9,077 bases of DNA from Actinomycetota bacterium (lineage in GTDB: Bacteria; Actinomycetota; Actinomycetes; Nanopelagicales; Nanopelagicaceae), in NCBI GenBank assembly GCA_009704445.1, contig WLED01000043.1:1-9077 (forward strand). Reading direction: 5' to 3'. Under the pieces are notes generated by a model, which was not told the origin of the DNA, made no database searches, and saw only the letters and a list, made by a program, of their open reading frames with translations. Below are positions 1-9,056 of this stretch, piece by piece. Both the position numbers and the translations under genes were made by a program. How positions within the stretch are numbered: position 1 is the stretch's first letter; each line of letters opens with the position of its first letter.

Positions 1-2258
1 AATTCCAATTCCGCCACGACCTTGTAAGCGGTATTCATCGATTGGTGTTTTCTTTCCATAACCACCATCGGTTGCAGTAAATACAAATGAATTTGTGGAC
101 TGCTCGGAATTAACACGTGCCATTGTTAATAGGTTGTCTCCAGTGCGGAACTTCATTCCAATTACTCCACTTGTGGATCGACCCATTGATCGAAGCGATT
201 CATCATCTGCCGTAAAGCGCAGTGACATTGCTTTGGTTGAAACTAGCAACAGTTCGTCCCCTGAGTTAATAAGTGATGCGCTAACAACTTCATCACCGGG
301 TTTTAGTGAGATTGCAATAAGACCACCTGTGCGTGGTGAGTCGTATTCAATCAATGGTGTTTTCTTAATGAGTCCATTGCGTGTAGCTAAAACTAAATAA
401 GGTGAGATTGTGTAATCCTTAATTGACAAAACTTGAGCGATTTTTTCTTCTGGTTTAAAGGCCATCAAGTTTGCAACATGTTGGCCTCGCGCATCACGCC
501 CAGCATCTGGAAGTTCGTGAACTTTTGCGCGGTAGACGCGTCCCTGATTGGTAAAAAACAGTAACCAGTCGTGAGTAGATGCGACAAAGAAATGATCTAC
601 AACATCATCTTCTTTTAGGGCGGCTCCTTTAACTCCACGGCCACCGCGGCGCTGTGATCTATAAAGATCTGCCATCGTGCGCTTTGAGTAACCACCACGT
701 GTAATTGTTACAACTACATCTTGGTCGGGGATTAAATCCTCTGCGCTGAAGTCTCCCTCGCTTGCAACAATTTGTGTGCGTCGATCATCACCAAATTTTG
801 CGACTAAATCTGTTAGCTCAGTCTTAACAATCTCTCTTTGCTTTTCAGGGCTGACAAGAATCTTGTTGAGCTCAACAATGTCTGCCATGAGACCGTCATA
901 TTCATCGTTGATTTTTTGACGCTCTAGCGCTGCAATTCTTCGAAGTTGCATATCCAAGATTGCGTTGGCTTGAATCTCATCTACATCTAACAATTTCATC
1001 AAGCCTGTGCGGGCCTCTTCGGGTGTTGTAGAGGCGCGAATCAAGGCAATTACGGCATCTAGGGCATCTAGGGCTTTTAAGTAACCCTGCAAAATATGTG
1101 CGCGTTTTTCTTTCTCTGCCAAACGATATTTTGTTCGGCGAATAATTACTTCAATCTGGTGTTCGATGTAATAACGAATAAATTCATCTAAGCGCAACGT
1201 GCGTGGCACACCATCGACCAATGCCAACATGTTGGCACCAAATGTGTCTTGTAATTGGGTCTGCTTGTAAAGGTTATTGAGAATTACTTTTGGAATCGCA
1301 GCGTTTTGCAAAACAATCACAAGACGTTGTCCTAAGCGCTCATTACCTTCGTCTCGAACATCGGCAATACCTTTAATTTTTCCATCTTTAACTAGTTCTG
1401 CGATTTTCAAAGCAAGATTATCTGGGTTTACTTGATAAGGAAGTTGGCTAATTACTAAACAGGTTCTCTTATTAATCTCTTCAACTTCAACCACCGCGCG
1501 CATAGTGATAGATCCGCGGCCTGTTCGATAAGCCTCTTCAATTCCAGTTCTACCAACAATCAAGCCTTTAGTTGGAAAATCTGGACCTTTAACAATTTTA
1601 ATTAACTCATTGAGTAGTTCATCTTGCTTCATCTCTGGATGTTCTAATGAATAGATAACTGCCTCGCCAATTTCGCGAAGGTTGTGTGGTGGAATATTTG
1701 TAGCCATTCCCACTGCGATACCTGCAGAGCCGTTGACTAATAAATTTGGCAGGCGGCTTGGTAAAACAGTTGGTTCTTGTGATCGTCCGTCGTAGTTAGG
1801 AACAAAATCAACTGTGTCTTCATCGATATCACGCATCATCTCCATTGCTAGTGGAGACAGACGCGCTTCTGTATAACGCATAGCTGCCGCTGGGTCATTA
1901 CCTGGAGAACCAAAGTTTCCATTGCCATCAATGAGCATGTAACGAAGCGACCAATGTTGTGCAAGACGAACTACAACGTCATAAATAGATGTGTCACCGT
2001 GTGGATGGTAATTACCCATAACATCACCAACGATGCGAGAAGATTTGTAGAAGCCTTTATCTGGTCGGTAGCCAGCGTCATACATTGCATACAAAACACG
2101 TCGATGTACTGGTTTTAAACCATCTCGTACATCTGGAAGTGCGCGACCAACAATGACCGACATTGCATAATCAAGATAAGAACGAGCCATTTCGACTTGA
2201 AGATCGACAGTTTCAATCTTGTCGAAATTCTCTAGATTATTTGGGTTTAAATCATCCA

Positions 2259-2259
<1 letters not shown>
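1..2259 (-). CDS. gyrA: DNA gyrase subunit A (3' end cut by window edge)
   Basis: Breakage-reunion subunit of type IIA topoisomerase; with GyrB it forms the A2B2 gyrase that introduces negative supercoils. The frame is open from the ATG at 2259 to position 1, giving 753 codons with no internal stop. Family members usually run to about 820-860 residues, so the last part of the C-terminal beta-pinwheel lies outside. Visible in order: N-terminal winged-helix/tower region with the quinolone-determining stretch [10 protein letters not shown] (residues 85-94), catalytic tyrosine Y129 after R128 in [11 protein letters not shown], the conserved [18 protein letters not shown] stretch, a charged coiled-coil region, and the GyrA box QRRGGRG (536-542) that marks true gyrase rather than topoisomerase IV. 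Residue numbering around the active site matches Mycobacterium tuberculosis GyrA. The quinolone-contact position 90 is threonine. The start overlaps the gyrB stop (TAATG), so translation is probably coupled. Confidence 0.98.
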
Positions 2260-4226
<1,967 letters not shown>

Positions 4227-4237
4227 CTATAAAAATG

Positions 4238-4279
4238 CTCAAATCGCCTTTGAGAGGCTTTGGAGAGGATTGGCCTCTC
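4238..4279 (-). promoter_or_regulatory. gyrB leader with mutually exclusive hairpins
   Basis: On the transcribed strand, GAGAGG (4279-4274) can pair with CCTCTC (4268-4263) over a 5-nt loop (hairpin A). Alternatively GAGAGGC (4279-4273) can pair with GCCTCTC (4258-4252), hairpin B. A third stem, CTCAAA (4254-4249) with TTTGAG (4243-4238), is followed by CATTTTTAT and looks like a weak intrinsic terminator (hairpin D). B and D share bases 4252-4254, so B would block D while A would permit it. This is the geometry of an attenuator just upstream of the gyrB Shine-Dalgarno. The pairings are seen directly; a regulatory role is inference. Stem D has only two G-C pairs. Confidence 0.4.
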
Positions 4280-4320
4280 GGAATAGGTTTATCTTAGTCC
4301 GAAAGTGCGACAATAAATAC

Positions 4321-4351
4321 TCAAGAAAAGCCCTGTGGGCGGTCATAGCCC
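4321..4351 (-). terminator. weak candidate terminator/antiterminator downstream of dciA
   Basis: On the minus strand GCCC (4340-4337), ACA and GGGC (4333-4330) form a small GC hairpin followed by TTTTCTT, resembling a short intrinsic terminator. An upstream GGGC (4351-4348) can instead pair with the same GCCC over a 7-nt loop, which would disrupt it. The site lies about 77 bp after the dciA stop and could end the dnaN-recF-dciA transcript or act in the gyrB leader. A four-pair stem is short, so confidence is low. Confidence 0.25.
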
Positions 4352-4360
4352 GACTTTAAG

Positions 4361-4389
4361 CCTGTATTTGAGAAGTTAGGGTGGGTCAA
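4361..4389 (-). promoter_or_regulatory. candidate gyrB promoter
   Basis: TTGACC (4389-4384) matches the -35 consensus at five of six positions. It is followed after 17 bp by TACAGG (4366-4361), a poor -10 hexamer. It lies in the dciA-gyrB gap on the coding strand, and a start near 4354 would place both hairpin groups in the leader. An alternative -10, TAAGAT at about 4291-4296, has no good -35. Weak sequence match only. Confidence 0.25.
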
Positions 4390-4427
4390 GATCTTAAACC
4401 CGCCTTAAATGGCCAAAGGGTTGGTTT

Positions 4428-4904
4428 TTAACCGTAGGTGTCTCTTGGCCCCCGTGCGTTGCGAATAGTTCGGATTCCTTTTTTCCACGATGGCCCGTGG
4501 TGACCGTGTGGTCCGATAAAAACAATTCTTTCGATTAAAACACCAGTGGCATCTTTTTGAATCATAGTTAAAAGATCATTGGACATTAACTGTAACTGTG
4601 TGGCCCAAGCAGTTGATGAACTTTGAATAGTTAATGTTCCATCCAAAATTGAAACTGGTGTTGCGTGTTGAGCAATTTCTTCACCAACAATTTTTTTCCA
4701 ATGAACAAAAAGGTTTCCTTCAGCTAATCCTGAATCCCACTCACGGTCTGCGATTAAATGAGATAAAACCCCACTGATTAATTCTGGGTCACCGGCTTTT
4801 CCTGTTTGTGTTGAAGGGGTTGAAGATCCAGATTTATTACTTTTTTTAATAGTTGAATTTTTAAAGGTTTTAAAAAGATCTATCGCTAAATCGCGTTTAC
4901 TCAT
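4428..4904 (-). CDS. dciA: DciA-like DUF721 replication protein
   Basis: 158-residue member of the DUF721 family, the actinobacterial DciA type found between recF and gyrB (Rv0004 in M. tuberculosis). DciA proteins bind the replicative helicase DnaB and are thought to take the place of DnaC-type loaders; this is family knowledge, not visible here. The N-terminal 40 residues are basic and Ser/Thr/Lys-rich and probably disordered. The DUF721 core follows at about 41-130, including W69-K-K-I-V-G, AQHATPVSILDGTL and STAWATQLQL (97-106). The tail GPSW and RGPRDTYG (151-158) is the characteristic actinobacterial ending. The ATG at 4904 is 12 bp after the recF stop. The ribosome-binding site GAAGGTG overlaps the recF TGA, which argues for co-translation with recF. 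The short insert HGHH (133-136) before GPSW may bind metal or simply be variable. Confidence 0.88.
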   Translation of the reverse strand: MSKRDLAIDLFKTFKNSTIKKSNKSGSSTPSTQTGKAGDPELISGVLSHLIADREWDSGLAEGNLFVHWKKIVGEEIAQHATPVSILDGTLTIQSSSTAWATQLQLMSNDLLTMIQKDATGVLIERIVFIGPHGHHGPSWKKGIRTIRNARGPRDTYG

Positions 4905-4916
4905 TTTTATTCACCT

Positions 4917-6014
4917 TCACTTGCCTTTACTCTTTTTAACAATTCCTGGATTGACGTAAAACTTTTGTGTGAGTAGTTCAGGTGGTAAGTCACTCTCAAC
5001 TGCTGCGGTGATAATTGTTTGTTCAGCCAACTGTGTGGCAGACATTAGTTGTACTCTGCGAGAGGTGTCTAGTTCAGCAAAAACATCGTCTAAAATTAAA
5101 ATCGGTGAGGCGCCTTCGGATTTTAAAAGATTAAAAGATCCAATTCGAAGCGAGATTGCCATAGACCAAGATTCGCCATGGCTTGCGTACCCTTTTGCTG
5201 GAAAGTCTCCAATATGTAAATCTAAATCGTCTCGGTGTGGACCAATTAACGAGACCCCTCGTTCTATTTCTTGGTATGCAACCTCTTCTAACCGATGAGT
5301 TAAAATTTCTTCGTTTTGTTGGGCGCTGTTAGAAACACCTTCGGAACTACATTTATAGGAAATTGATGCAGGTTTCACTTCATTTAAATTCTTATAGTTC
5401 TGGGTTACCCAAGGGTTTAAAACCTCTATAAGGCCAATTCTTTCCGCGGTTAATTCGGCTCCTAATTTAATTAATTGTTCATTCCAAGGGGCAAGTGCTG
5501 CTGCTGATGTTTTGGTTTTTAGTAGTGCGTTACGTTGCTTAACTACCCGTTCATACTCTGCAATAACACCAGCTAAACGTGGGGTTCTTGTGACGAGCAA
5601 ACGATCTAAGAAATCTCTTCGTATCCCGGGTTCTCCTCGCACAAGATCTAGATCTTCTGGAGAGAAATAAACAATTTGAATAGCCCCAAGAATTTCGCGT
5701 TGGCTTCTAGTTGGGTTGCCGTTTATTCGAGCTCGGTTGGTTTTTGTCGCATTGATCTCTAAATCCACATTGAGTGTTCGATCATCTCTTTGGACTTCAG
5801 CTCTAATAATCGCTTGTTGATTACCTAAATTAATGAGTGGTGTGTTATTTGAGACGCGATGTGAGGAAAGAAAAGCTAGATAGATGAGCGATTCTGCAAT
5901 ATTGGTTTTGCCTGACCCGTTATCTCCAATGAAGGTTGTTACGCCAGGTTCAAACTTTAAATCTAATTGGTTATAGGAGCGAAAGTTGGTTAAGGCCAAC
6001 TTGTTGATACGCAT
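4917..6014 (-). CDS. recF: DNA replication and repair protein RecF
   Basis: SMC-like ATPase that binds single-/double-strand DNA junctions and, with RecO and RecR, promotes RecA loading at gaps and stalled forks. It has 365 residues, the usual family length. Walker A is GDNGSGKT (30-37) with K36. The N-terminal MRINKLALTNFRSY is typical. SPEDLDLVRGEPGIRRDFLD (118-137) is the conserved arm motif. The ABC signature region is ASHGESWSMAISLR (277-290), with GE where many bacteria have GQ; this is usual for actinobacteria. Walker B with D-loop is ILILDDVFAELD (305-316). It starts at ATG 6014, 19 bp after the dnaN stop, with only a weak Shine-Dalgarno (GGA). It is therefore likely read from the dnaN transcript, possibly by re-initiation. 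The stop overlaps the dciA ribosome-binding site. Confidence 0.97.
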   Translation of the reverse strand: MRINKLALTNFRSYNQLDLKFEPGVTTFIGDNGSGKTNIAESLIYLAFLSSHRVSNNTPLINLGNQQAIIRAEVQRDDRTLNVDLEINATKTNRARINGNPTRSQREILGAIQIVYFSPEDLDLVRGEPGIRRDFLDRLLVTRTPRLAGVIAEYERVVKQRNALLKTKTSAAALAPWNEQLIKLGAELTAERIGLIEVLNPWVTQNYKNLNEVKPASISYKCSSEGVSNSAQQNEEILTHRLEEVAYQEIERGVSLIGPHRDDLDLHIGDFPAKGYASHGESWSMAISLRIGSFNLLKSEGASPILILDDVFAELDTSRRVQLMSATQLAEQTIITAAVESDLPPELLTQKFYVNPGIVKKSKGK

Positions 6015-6033
6015 TTATTGTCCAGTTTGAAAA

Positions 6034-7164
6034 TTAAGAGGCGTAGCGCATTGGCATAAGCAAGTAGCGATAATTTTCAATTAACACGCCGTCTTTATCG
6101 TTTTTACCCATAAGGATTGCTGGTTTGTTTGATCCTGTGAATGAGATCTGCACAAATTTGGTTCCTACAGCAGTCAAACCGTCAGCTAAAAATGTTGGGT
6201 TAAACGCTATGGAGATAGGTTCTCCTGTTAATAAAATATCTATTGCTTCTGTTGCTTGTGCTTCTTCCCCAGCACCCGCCTCAAGGGAGAGAATATTGTT
6301 ATTGAAATCAAGACGTAGCGGAACTGTTTTGTCGGTTACTAAAGCAACTCGTCGCACTGAATCTAAAAGTGTGGCTACTTCAATCAACGCTGTAGTGGTT
6401 ATTTCTTGGGGTAGTAAATGTCGGTAAGGAGGAAATGTTCCATCCAACATTCTTGAGGTCATTGTTTTTCCATCTCCAGCAAACCCTGTTAATCGATCAT
6501 TGTTTGTTGCTGGGGCAAAAGAGATAGAAACCTCTTTAGATCCTGTAAGGGATTTTGCCGCATCTGCAATTGTGCGAGCGCGTAACAAAGCTGTTGTTGA
6601 TGTATTTGGCGCAGTTGGTTGCCATTGAATTTCACGGACTGCTAAACGGTAACGGTCTGTTGCTGCAAATGTGACTGTTTCTTCATTTATTTCTACATGC
6701 ACACCGGTGAGTGTTGGTAGAGAATCGTCGCGTCCTGCAGCAACTGCTACTTGTGCAACAGCTGTTGCGAATACATCACTTGCAATCACACCTGTTGTGT
6801 CAGGTAGTGCGGGTAGGTTTGGGTATTCCTCTACAGATAATGTTGGAAGTGTGAATTTAGAACTTCCGCTAGTTACCAATACTCGAGAACCTTCTAATGT
6901 AAAAGTAATTGGTTTATTTGGTAGCGAACGTGAGATTTCCGCAAGCAATTTACCTGGCACTAAAACCTTACCTGGGGTTTTAATCTCAGCGGCGAAGTGA
7001 GCTTTGCTAGCTGTTTCTAAATCTGAAGCCGACAAAAAAACTTCATTGTTGGTTGCGTCGATAACTATTCCAAGTAGTTCGGTTTTTATCGGCCGTGTAG
7101 ATAAAGAGCGAGAGACCCAATTAACACCATCGGTTAACGCTGCTTGTTCAACTATAAATTTCAT
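6034..7164 (-). CDS. dnaN: DNA polymerase III beta subunit (sliding clamp)
   Basis: Ring-shaped homodimeric clamp that tethers DNA polymerase III and other client proteins to DNA. It has 376 residues, so all three clamp folds are present. Landmarks are the actinobacterial-type start MKFIVEQAALTDGVNWVSRSL, ATDRYRLAV (168-176) in domain 2, GTFPPYRHLLP (242-252) at the domain 2/3 junction, FNPTFLADGL (321-330), and the C-terminal YLLMPMRYAS. The C-terminal region (PAILMG and MPMR) lines the client-peptide pocket in known clamps. The ATG at 7164 has a purine-rich upstream stretch, GAGGG, five bases away. The gene lies directly after the putative oriC and begins an apparent dnaN-recF-dciA operon. 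I could not identify a convincing promoter; it must lie inside the origin region or upstream in dnaA. Confidence 0.98.
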   Translation of the reverse strand: MKFIVEQAALTDGVNWVSRSLSTRPIKTELLGIVIDATNNEVFLSASDLETASKAHFAAEIKTPGKVLVPGKLLAEISRSLPNKPITFTLEGSRVLVTSGSSKFTLPTLSVEEYPNLPALPDTTGVIASDVFATAVAQVAVAAGRDDSLPTLTGVHVEINEETVTFAATDRYRLAVREIQWQPTAPNTSTTALLRARTIADAAKSLTGSKEVSISFAPATNNDRLTGFAGDGKTMTSRMLDGTFPPYRHLLPQEITTTALIEVATLLDSVRRVALVTDKTVPLRLDFNNNILSLEAGAGEEAQATEAIDILLTGEPISIAFNPTFLADGLTAVGTKFVQISFTGSNKPAILMGKNDKDGVLIENYRYLLMPMRYAS

Positions 7165-7187
7165 CTCTACCCTCTAATCTTTTGAAG

Positions 7188-7196
7188 TGTGGAAAA
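7188..7196 (-). promoter_or_regulatory. DnaA box TTTTCCACA
   Basis: Fits the relaxed consensus TTWTNCACA and lies 24 bp upstream of the dnaN start, at the left edge of the TA-rich segment. It may also affect dnaN transcription. Confidence 0.55.
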
Positions 7197-7205
7197 GTTA
7201 TTCGC

Positions 7206-7246
7206 GTAACTAGATCTATGTATATATAGATAGTCGTAGTAACTAG
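7206..7246. repeat. direct repeats flanking the TA-rich core (candidate unwinding element)
   Basis: GTAACTAG occurs at 7206-7213 and again at 7239-7246, an exact 8-bp direct repeat with 33-bp periodicity (about three helical turns). It encloses the TA tract at 7217-7228, and ATCTAT (7214-7219) with ATAGAT (7226-7231) forms an inverted repeat inside. The stretch lies between the two left-hand DnaA boxes. It is the most AT-rich part of the origin region and the best candidate for duplex opening. Confidence 0.45.
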
Positions 7247-7256
7247 GTAGTTTTTC

Positions 7257-7265
7257 TGTGGGTAA
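7257..7265 (-). promoter_or_regulatory. DnaA box-like site TTACCCACA
   Basis: One mismatch to TTATCCACA, reading toward the TA-rich segment that begins directly beyond it. Its placement beside the candidate unwinding element supports it more than its sequence does. Confidence 0.4.
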
Positions 7266-7309
7266 AAACCAAACCCCCTGCTCACAACGGTGTTTTGCAA
7301 TGTATAAAC

Positions 7310-7318
7310 TGTGTACAA
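7310..7318 (-). promoter_or_regulatory. DnaA box-like site TTGTACACA
   Basis: Two mismatches to TTATCCACA but close to the TTGTCCACA form used in high-GC actinobacteria. It lies at the left edge of the central gap between the two box groups. Confidence 0.35.
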
Positions 7319-7400
7319 CTTTTGGGATAAGGGTTATATGAAGTAAAAAAACCCATAGTTTCATAACGGCTGCCCTATCCCTTTCTCAACTAAACCGAGG

Positions 7401-7409
7401 TTATCCACG
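7401..7409 (+). promoter_or_regulatory. DnaA box TTATCCACG
   Basis: One mismatch, at the last base. First of three + strand boxes on the dnaA side, 21 bp (two helical turns) before the next. Confidence 0.55.
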
Positions 7410-7421
7410 GTATCGGCGTAC

Positions 7422-7440
7422 TTCTCCACAGTTATCCACA
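7422..7440 (+). promoter_or_regulatory. tandem DnaA boxes
   Basis: TTCTCCACA (7422-7430, one mismatch) is followed by a perfect TTATCCACA (7432-7440). They share orientation and start 10 bp apart, so two DnaA molecules would lie on the same helix face. Strongest box cluster in the origin region. Confidence 0.75.
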
Positions 7441-7496
7441 CCTTTTCCCCAACTGGGGGTAAAGAGTGGCAATGCAGACATTTCGTACAAATACGA

Positions 7497-8906
7497 CTAT
7501 CTGACCTGCTGTTTGATTCTGGTGGTGAGCTCGTTGACCTGGTTGTAGATCGAACGTCGCTCAGCCATCAACTGACGGATTTTTCTATCGGCATGCATAA
7601 CGGTTGTGTGGTCACGCCCACCAAAAGTTTGGCCAATTTTCGGTAAAGAAAGATCAGTTAATTCGCGGCACAAATACATAGCAATTTGGCGTGCGTTAAC
7701 TAAAACCCTAGAACGAGAGGTCCCACAAAGATCATCAATTGTTAAACTGAAATAGGCCGCTGTTTGAGCCATGATCGTCGCACCTGTTATCTCAGGATTA
7801 GTTTCATTAGGGATTAAATCTTTTAACACAATTTCAGCCAAAGATAAATCAACACTTTGGCGGTTGAGAGAAGCAAAAGCCGTTACACGGATTAATGCAC
7901 CTTCTAATTCGCGGATGTTTGTTGAGATTTTACTAGCGATGTATTCAAGAACATCATCCGGAGCATTCAACTTATCTTGAGCCGCTTTTTTACGAAGGAT
8001 TGCAATACGAGTCTCTAGCTCTGGCGGTTGAATATCTGTAATTAAACCCCACTCGAAACGAGAGCGTAAGCGATCTTCCAAAGTAGTCAACTGTTTTGGT
8101 GGGCGGTCACTTGAGATAACAATCTGTTTGTTCGCGTTATACAAAGTGTTAAATGTATGAAAAAACTCTTCTTGAGTACGTTCTTTATTTTCCAAAAACT
8201 GAATGTCGTCAACAAGTAAGATATCTAGATCTCTATAACGGCGCTGAAAAGCAGAGGCTTTATCGTCACGAATAGAGTTAATAAAATCATTTGTGAACTC
8301 TTCAGAAGAAACATATTTAACACGTACATTTCCATACAGTTCTTGAGCGTAAGCACCAATTGCGTGAAGTAAGTGAGTTTTACCCAAACCTGATTCACCA
8401 TAAATAAACAAAGGGTTGTAAGCCTTTGCGGGGGCTTCTGCCACTGCAACTGCGGCGGCGTGAGCAAAACGATTTGAAGCACCAATAACAAAAGTTTCAA
8501 AAATATAGCGAGGATTTAAAGTTGAAGTATCAGTTGTTTTTGAAACAGGGACATCATCGCGACCTGTGCCAGATTTAGGAGTTACAAACTCAACCTCTAC
8601 ATCTGTTTGAGTGGGTGCCACAACCTCTAAAGTCTCATCGACAGTCACAGCGATATTTGTTTTTTCACCCAACTCAGTTGTGAGTACATCACTAACAACT
8701 GAGCGCAATCGGCTTTCAAGTACATCTTTTGCAAAAAGATTTGGAGCCGCTACCAATAAAGTTATTTGGTCATCATTATGGAGAAGGCCTAACGGCTTTG
8801 TTAGTTGTAAGAAAGCTTTATGTTGGGGGGCATCGGTGGCGACTACTTCGATTACCCGACCCCAAAGGGTGGTTAACTCAACCTCAGTACCCTTTGAAAC
8901 GATCAC
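7497..8906 (-). CDS. dnaA: chromosomal replication initiator DnaA
   Basis: AAA+ initiator that binds DnaA boxes and melts the origin. It has 469 residues in four domains. Domain I is about 1-88. A short, acidic, variable linker (domain II) spans about 89-128, far shorter than in Streptomyces. Domain III (AAA+) starts at [10 protein letters not shown], with Walker A GESGLGKT (170-177), Walker B LLVDDIQF (230-237), sensor 1 ISSDR (264-268), the arginine-finger motif LRSRF (280-284) and sensor 2 [11 protein letters not shown] (330-340). Domain IV has the helix-turn-helix and the signature [11 protein letters not shown] (429-439). The start is GTG at 8906. It is the first start after an in-frame TAA 18 bases upstream and has a good AAAAGGGG ribosome-binding site five bases away. 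Perfect DnaA boxes directly upstream suggest autoregulation. Confidence 0.98.
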   Translation of the reverse strand: MIVSKGTEVELTTLWGRVIEVVATDAPQHKAFLQLTKPLGLLHNDDQITLLVAAPNLFAKDVLESRLRSVVSDVLTTELGEKTNIAVTVDETLEVVAPTQTDVEVEFVTPKSGTGRDDVPVSKTTDTSTLNPRYIFETFVIGASNRFAHAAAVAVAEAPAKAYNPLFIYGESGLGKTHLLHAIGAYAQELYGNVRVKYVSSEEFTNDFINSIRDDKASAFQRRYRDLDILLVDDIQFLENKERTQEEFFHTFNTLYNANKQIVISSDRPPKQLTTLEDRLRSRFEWGLITDIQPPELETRIAILRKKAAQDKLNAPDDVLEYIASKISTNIRELEGALIRVTAFASLNRQSVDLSLAEIVLKDLIPNETNPEITGATIMAQTAAYFSLTIDDLCGTSRSRVLVNARQIAMYLCRELTDLSLPKIGQTFGGRDHTTVMHADRKIRQLMAERRSIYNQVNELTTRIKQQVR

Positions 8907-8921
8907 GTAAGCCCCTTTTCG

Positions 8922-8942
8922 TTATCCACATAGTTATCCACA
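8922..8942 (+). promoter_or_regulatory. pair of perfect DnaA boxes before the dnaA start
   Basis: Two exact TTATCCACA copies at 8922-8930 and 8934-8942, same orientation, 12 bp apart, ending about 16 bp from the GTG start and next to the ribosome-binding site. The second box extends into a 13-bp palindrome, CCACAG-C-CTGTGG (8938-8950). Placement within the likely transcript leader suggests DnaA roadblocks or represses its own gene, or that these boxes belong to a bipartite origin. Confidence 0.8.
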
Positions 8943-9014
8943 GCCTGTGGTCTAAACCCCAGGTTGAGCCCTATAAAACCCTCCAAAACCCAATTTCCTG
9001 TGGAGGGGGAGTGA

Positions 9015-9043
9015 AAAGTAGAGCGCTTTGGCAAAAAAAGCAA
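9015..9043 (-). promoter_or_regulatory. candidate dnaA promoter
   Basis: On the minus strand TTGCTT (9043-9038) and TACTTT (9020-9015, fits TANNNT) are separated by exactly 17 bp, with a run of seven T just after the -35 hexamer. Transcription would start near 9008, giving a leader of about 100 nt that contains the paired DnaA boxes. Sequence match is moderate, and no experimental evidence is available. Confidence 0.35.
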
Positions 9044-9047
9044 CTGG

Positions 9048-9056
9048 TTATCCACA
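9048..9056 (+). promoter_or_regulatory. perfect DnaA box upstream of the candidate dnaA promoter
   Basis: Exact TTATCCACA, five bases upstream of the candidate -35 hexamer. DnaA bound here and at 8922-8942 would bracket the promoter, a layout suited to autoregulation. Confidence 0.7.

Larger units (their letters stand above)
7165..7496. other. putative chromosomal origin of replication (oriC)
   Basis: This 332-bp gap between dnaA and dnaN is the usual actinobacterial origin position. It holds no credible gene. Six sites resemble the DnaA box TTATCCACA. On the dnaA side three read on the + strand: 7401-7409 (one mismatch), 7422-7430 (one mismatch) and 7432-7440 (perfect). On the dnaN side three read on the minus strand: 7188-7196 (TTTTCCACA, within the TTWTNCACA consensus), 7257-7265 (TTACCCACA) and 7310-7318 (TTGTACACA). 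The two groups point away from each other across a central gap at 7319-7400. A TA-rich segment at 7197-7256 could be the unwinding element. Origin identity rests on context and boxes, not on skew or experiment. Confidence 0.85.

Noticed and set aside
95..400. Plus-strand frame opposite gyrA
   Set aside because: Antisense to an intact gyrA frame, composition typical of a reverse-complement shadow, no ribosome-binding site. The same applies to the plus-strand frames at 2163-2375, 4969-5298, 6125-6427, 6671-7000, 7771-7980 and 8611-8910.
4413..4434. CCAA-AGGG-TTGG followed by TTTTT on the + strand
   Set aside because: Resembles a terminator but there is no + strand gene nearby, and the stem is four pairs only.
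7167..7364. 65-codon minus-strand open frame in the dnaA-dnaN gap
   Set aside because: No ribosome-binding site, no recognisable domain, and it overlaps DnaA-box-like sites and the TA-rich core of the putative origin; most likely a chance frame.
7447..7458. CCCC-AACT-GGGG inverted repeat downstream of dnaA as a terminator
   Set aside because: Four-pair stem with no T run after it on either strand; more likely incidental structure in the origin region.
7483..7496. TCGTA/TACGA hairpin right after the dnaA stop as a terminator
   Set aside because: Five-pair AT-containing stem without a following T tract; too weak to call.
8225..8500. 91-codon minus-strand frame inside dnaA
   Set aside because: Out-of-frame shadow of the AAA+ domain of dnaA, with a leucine-rich low-complexity translation.
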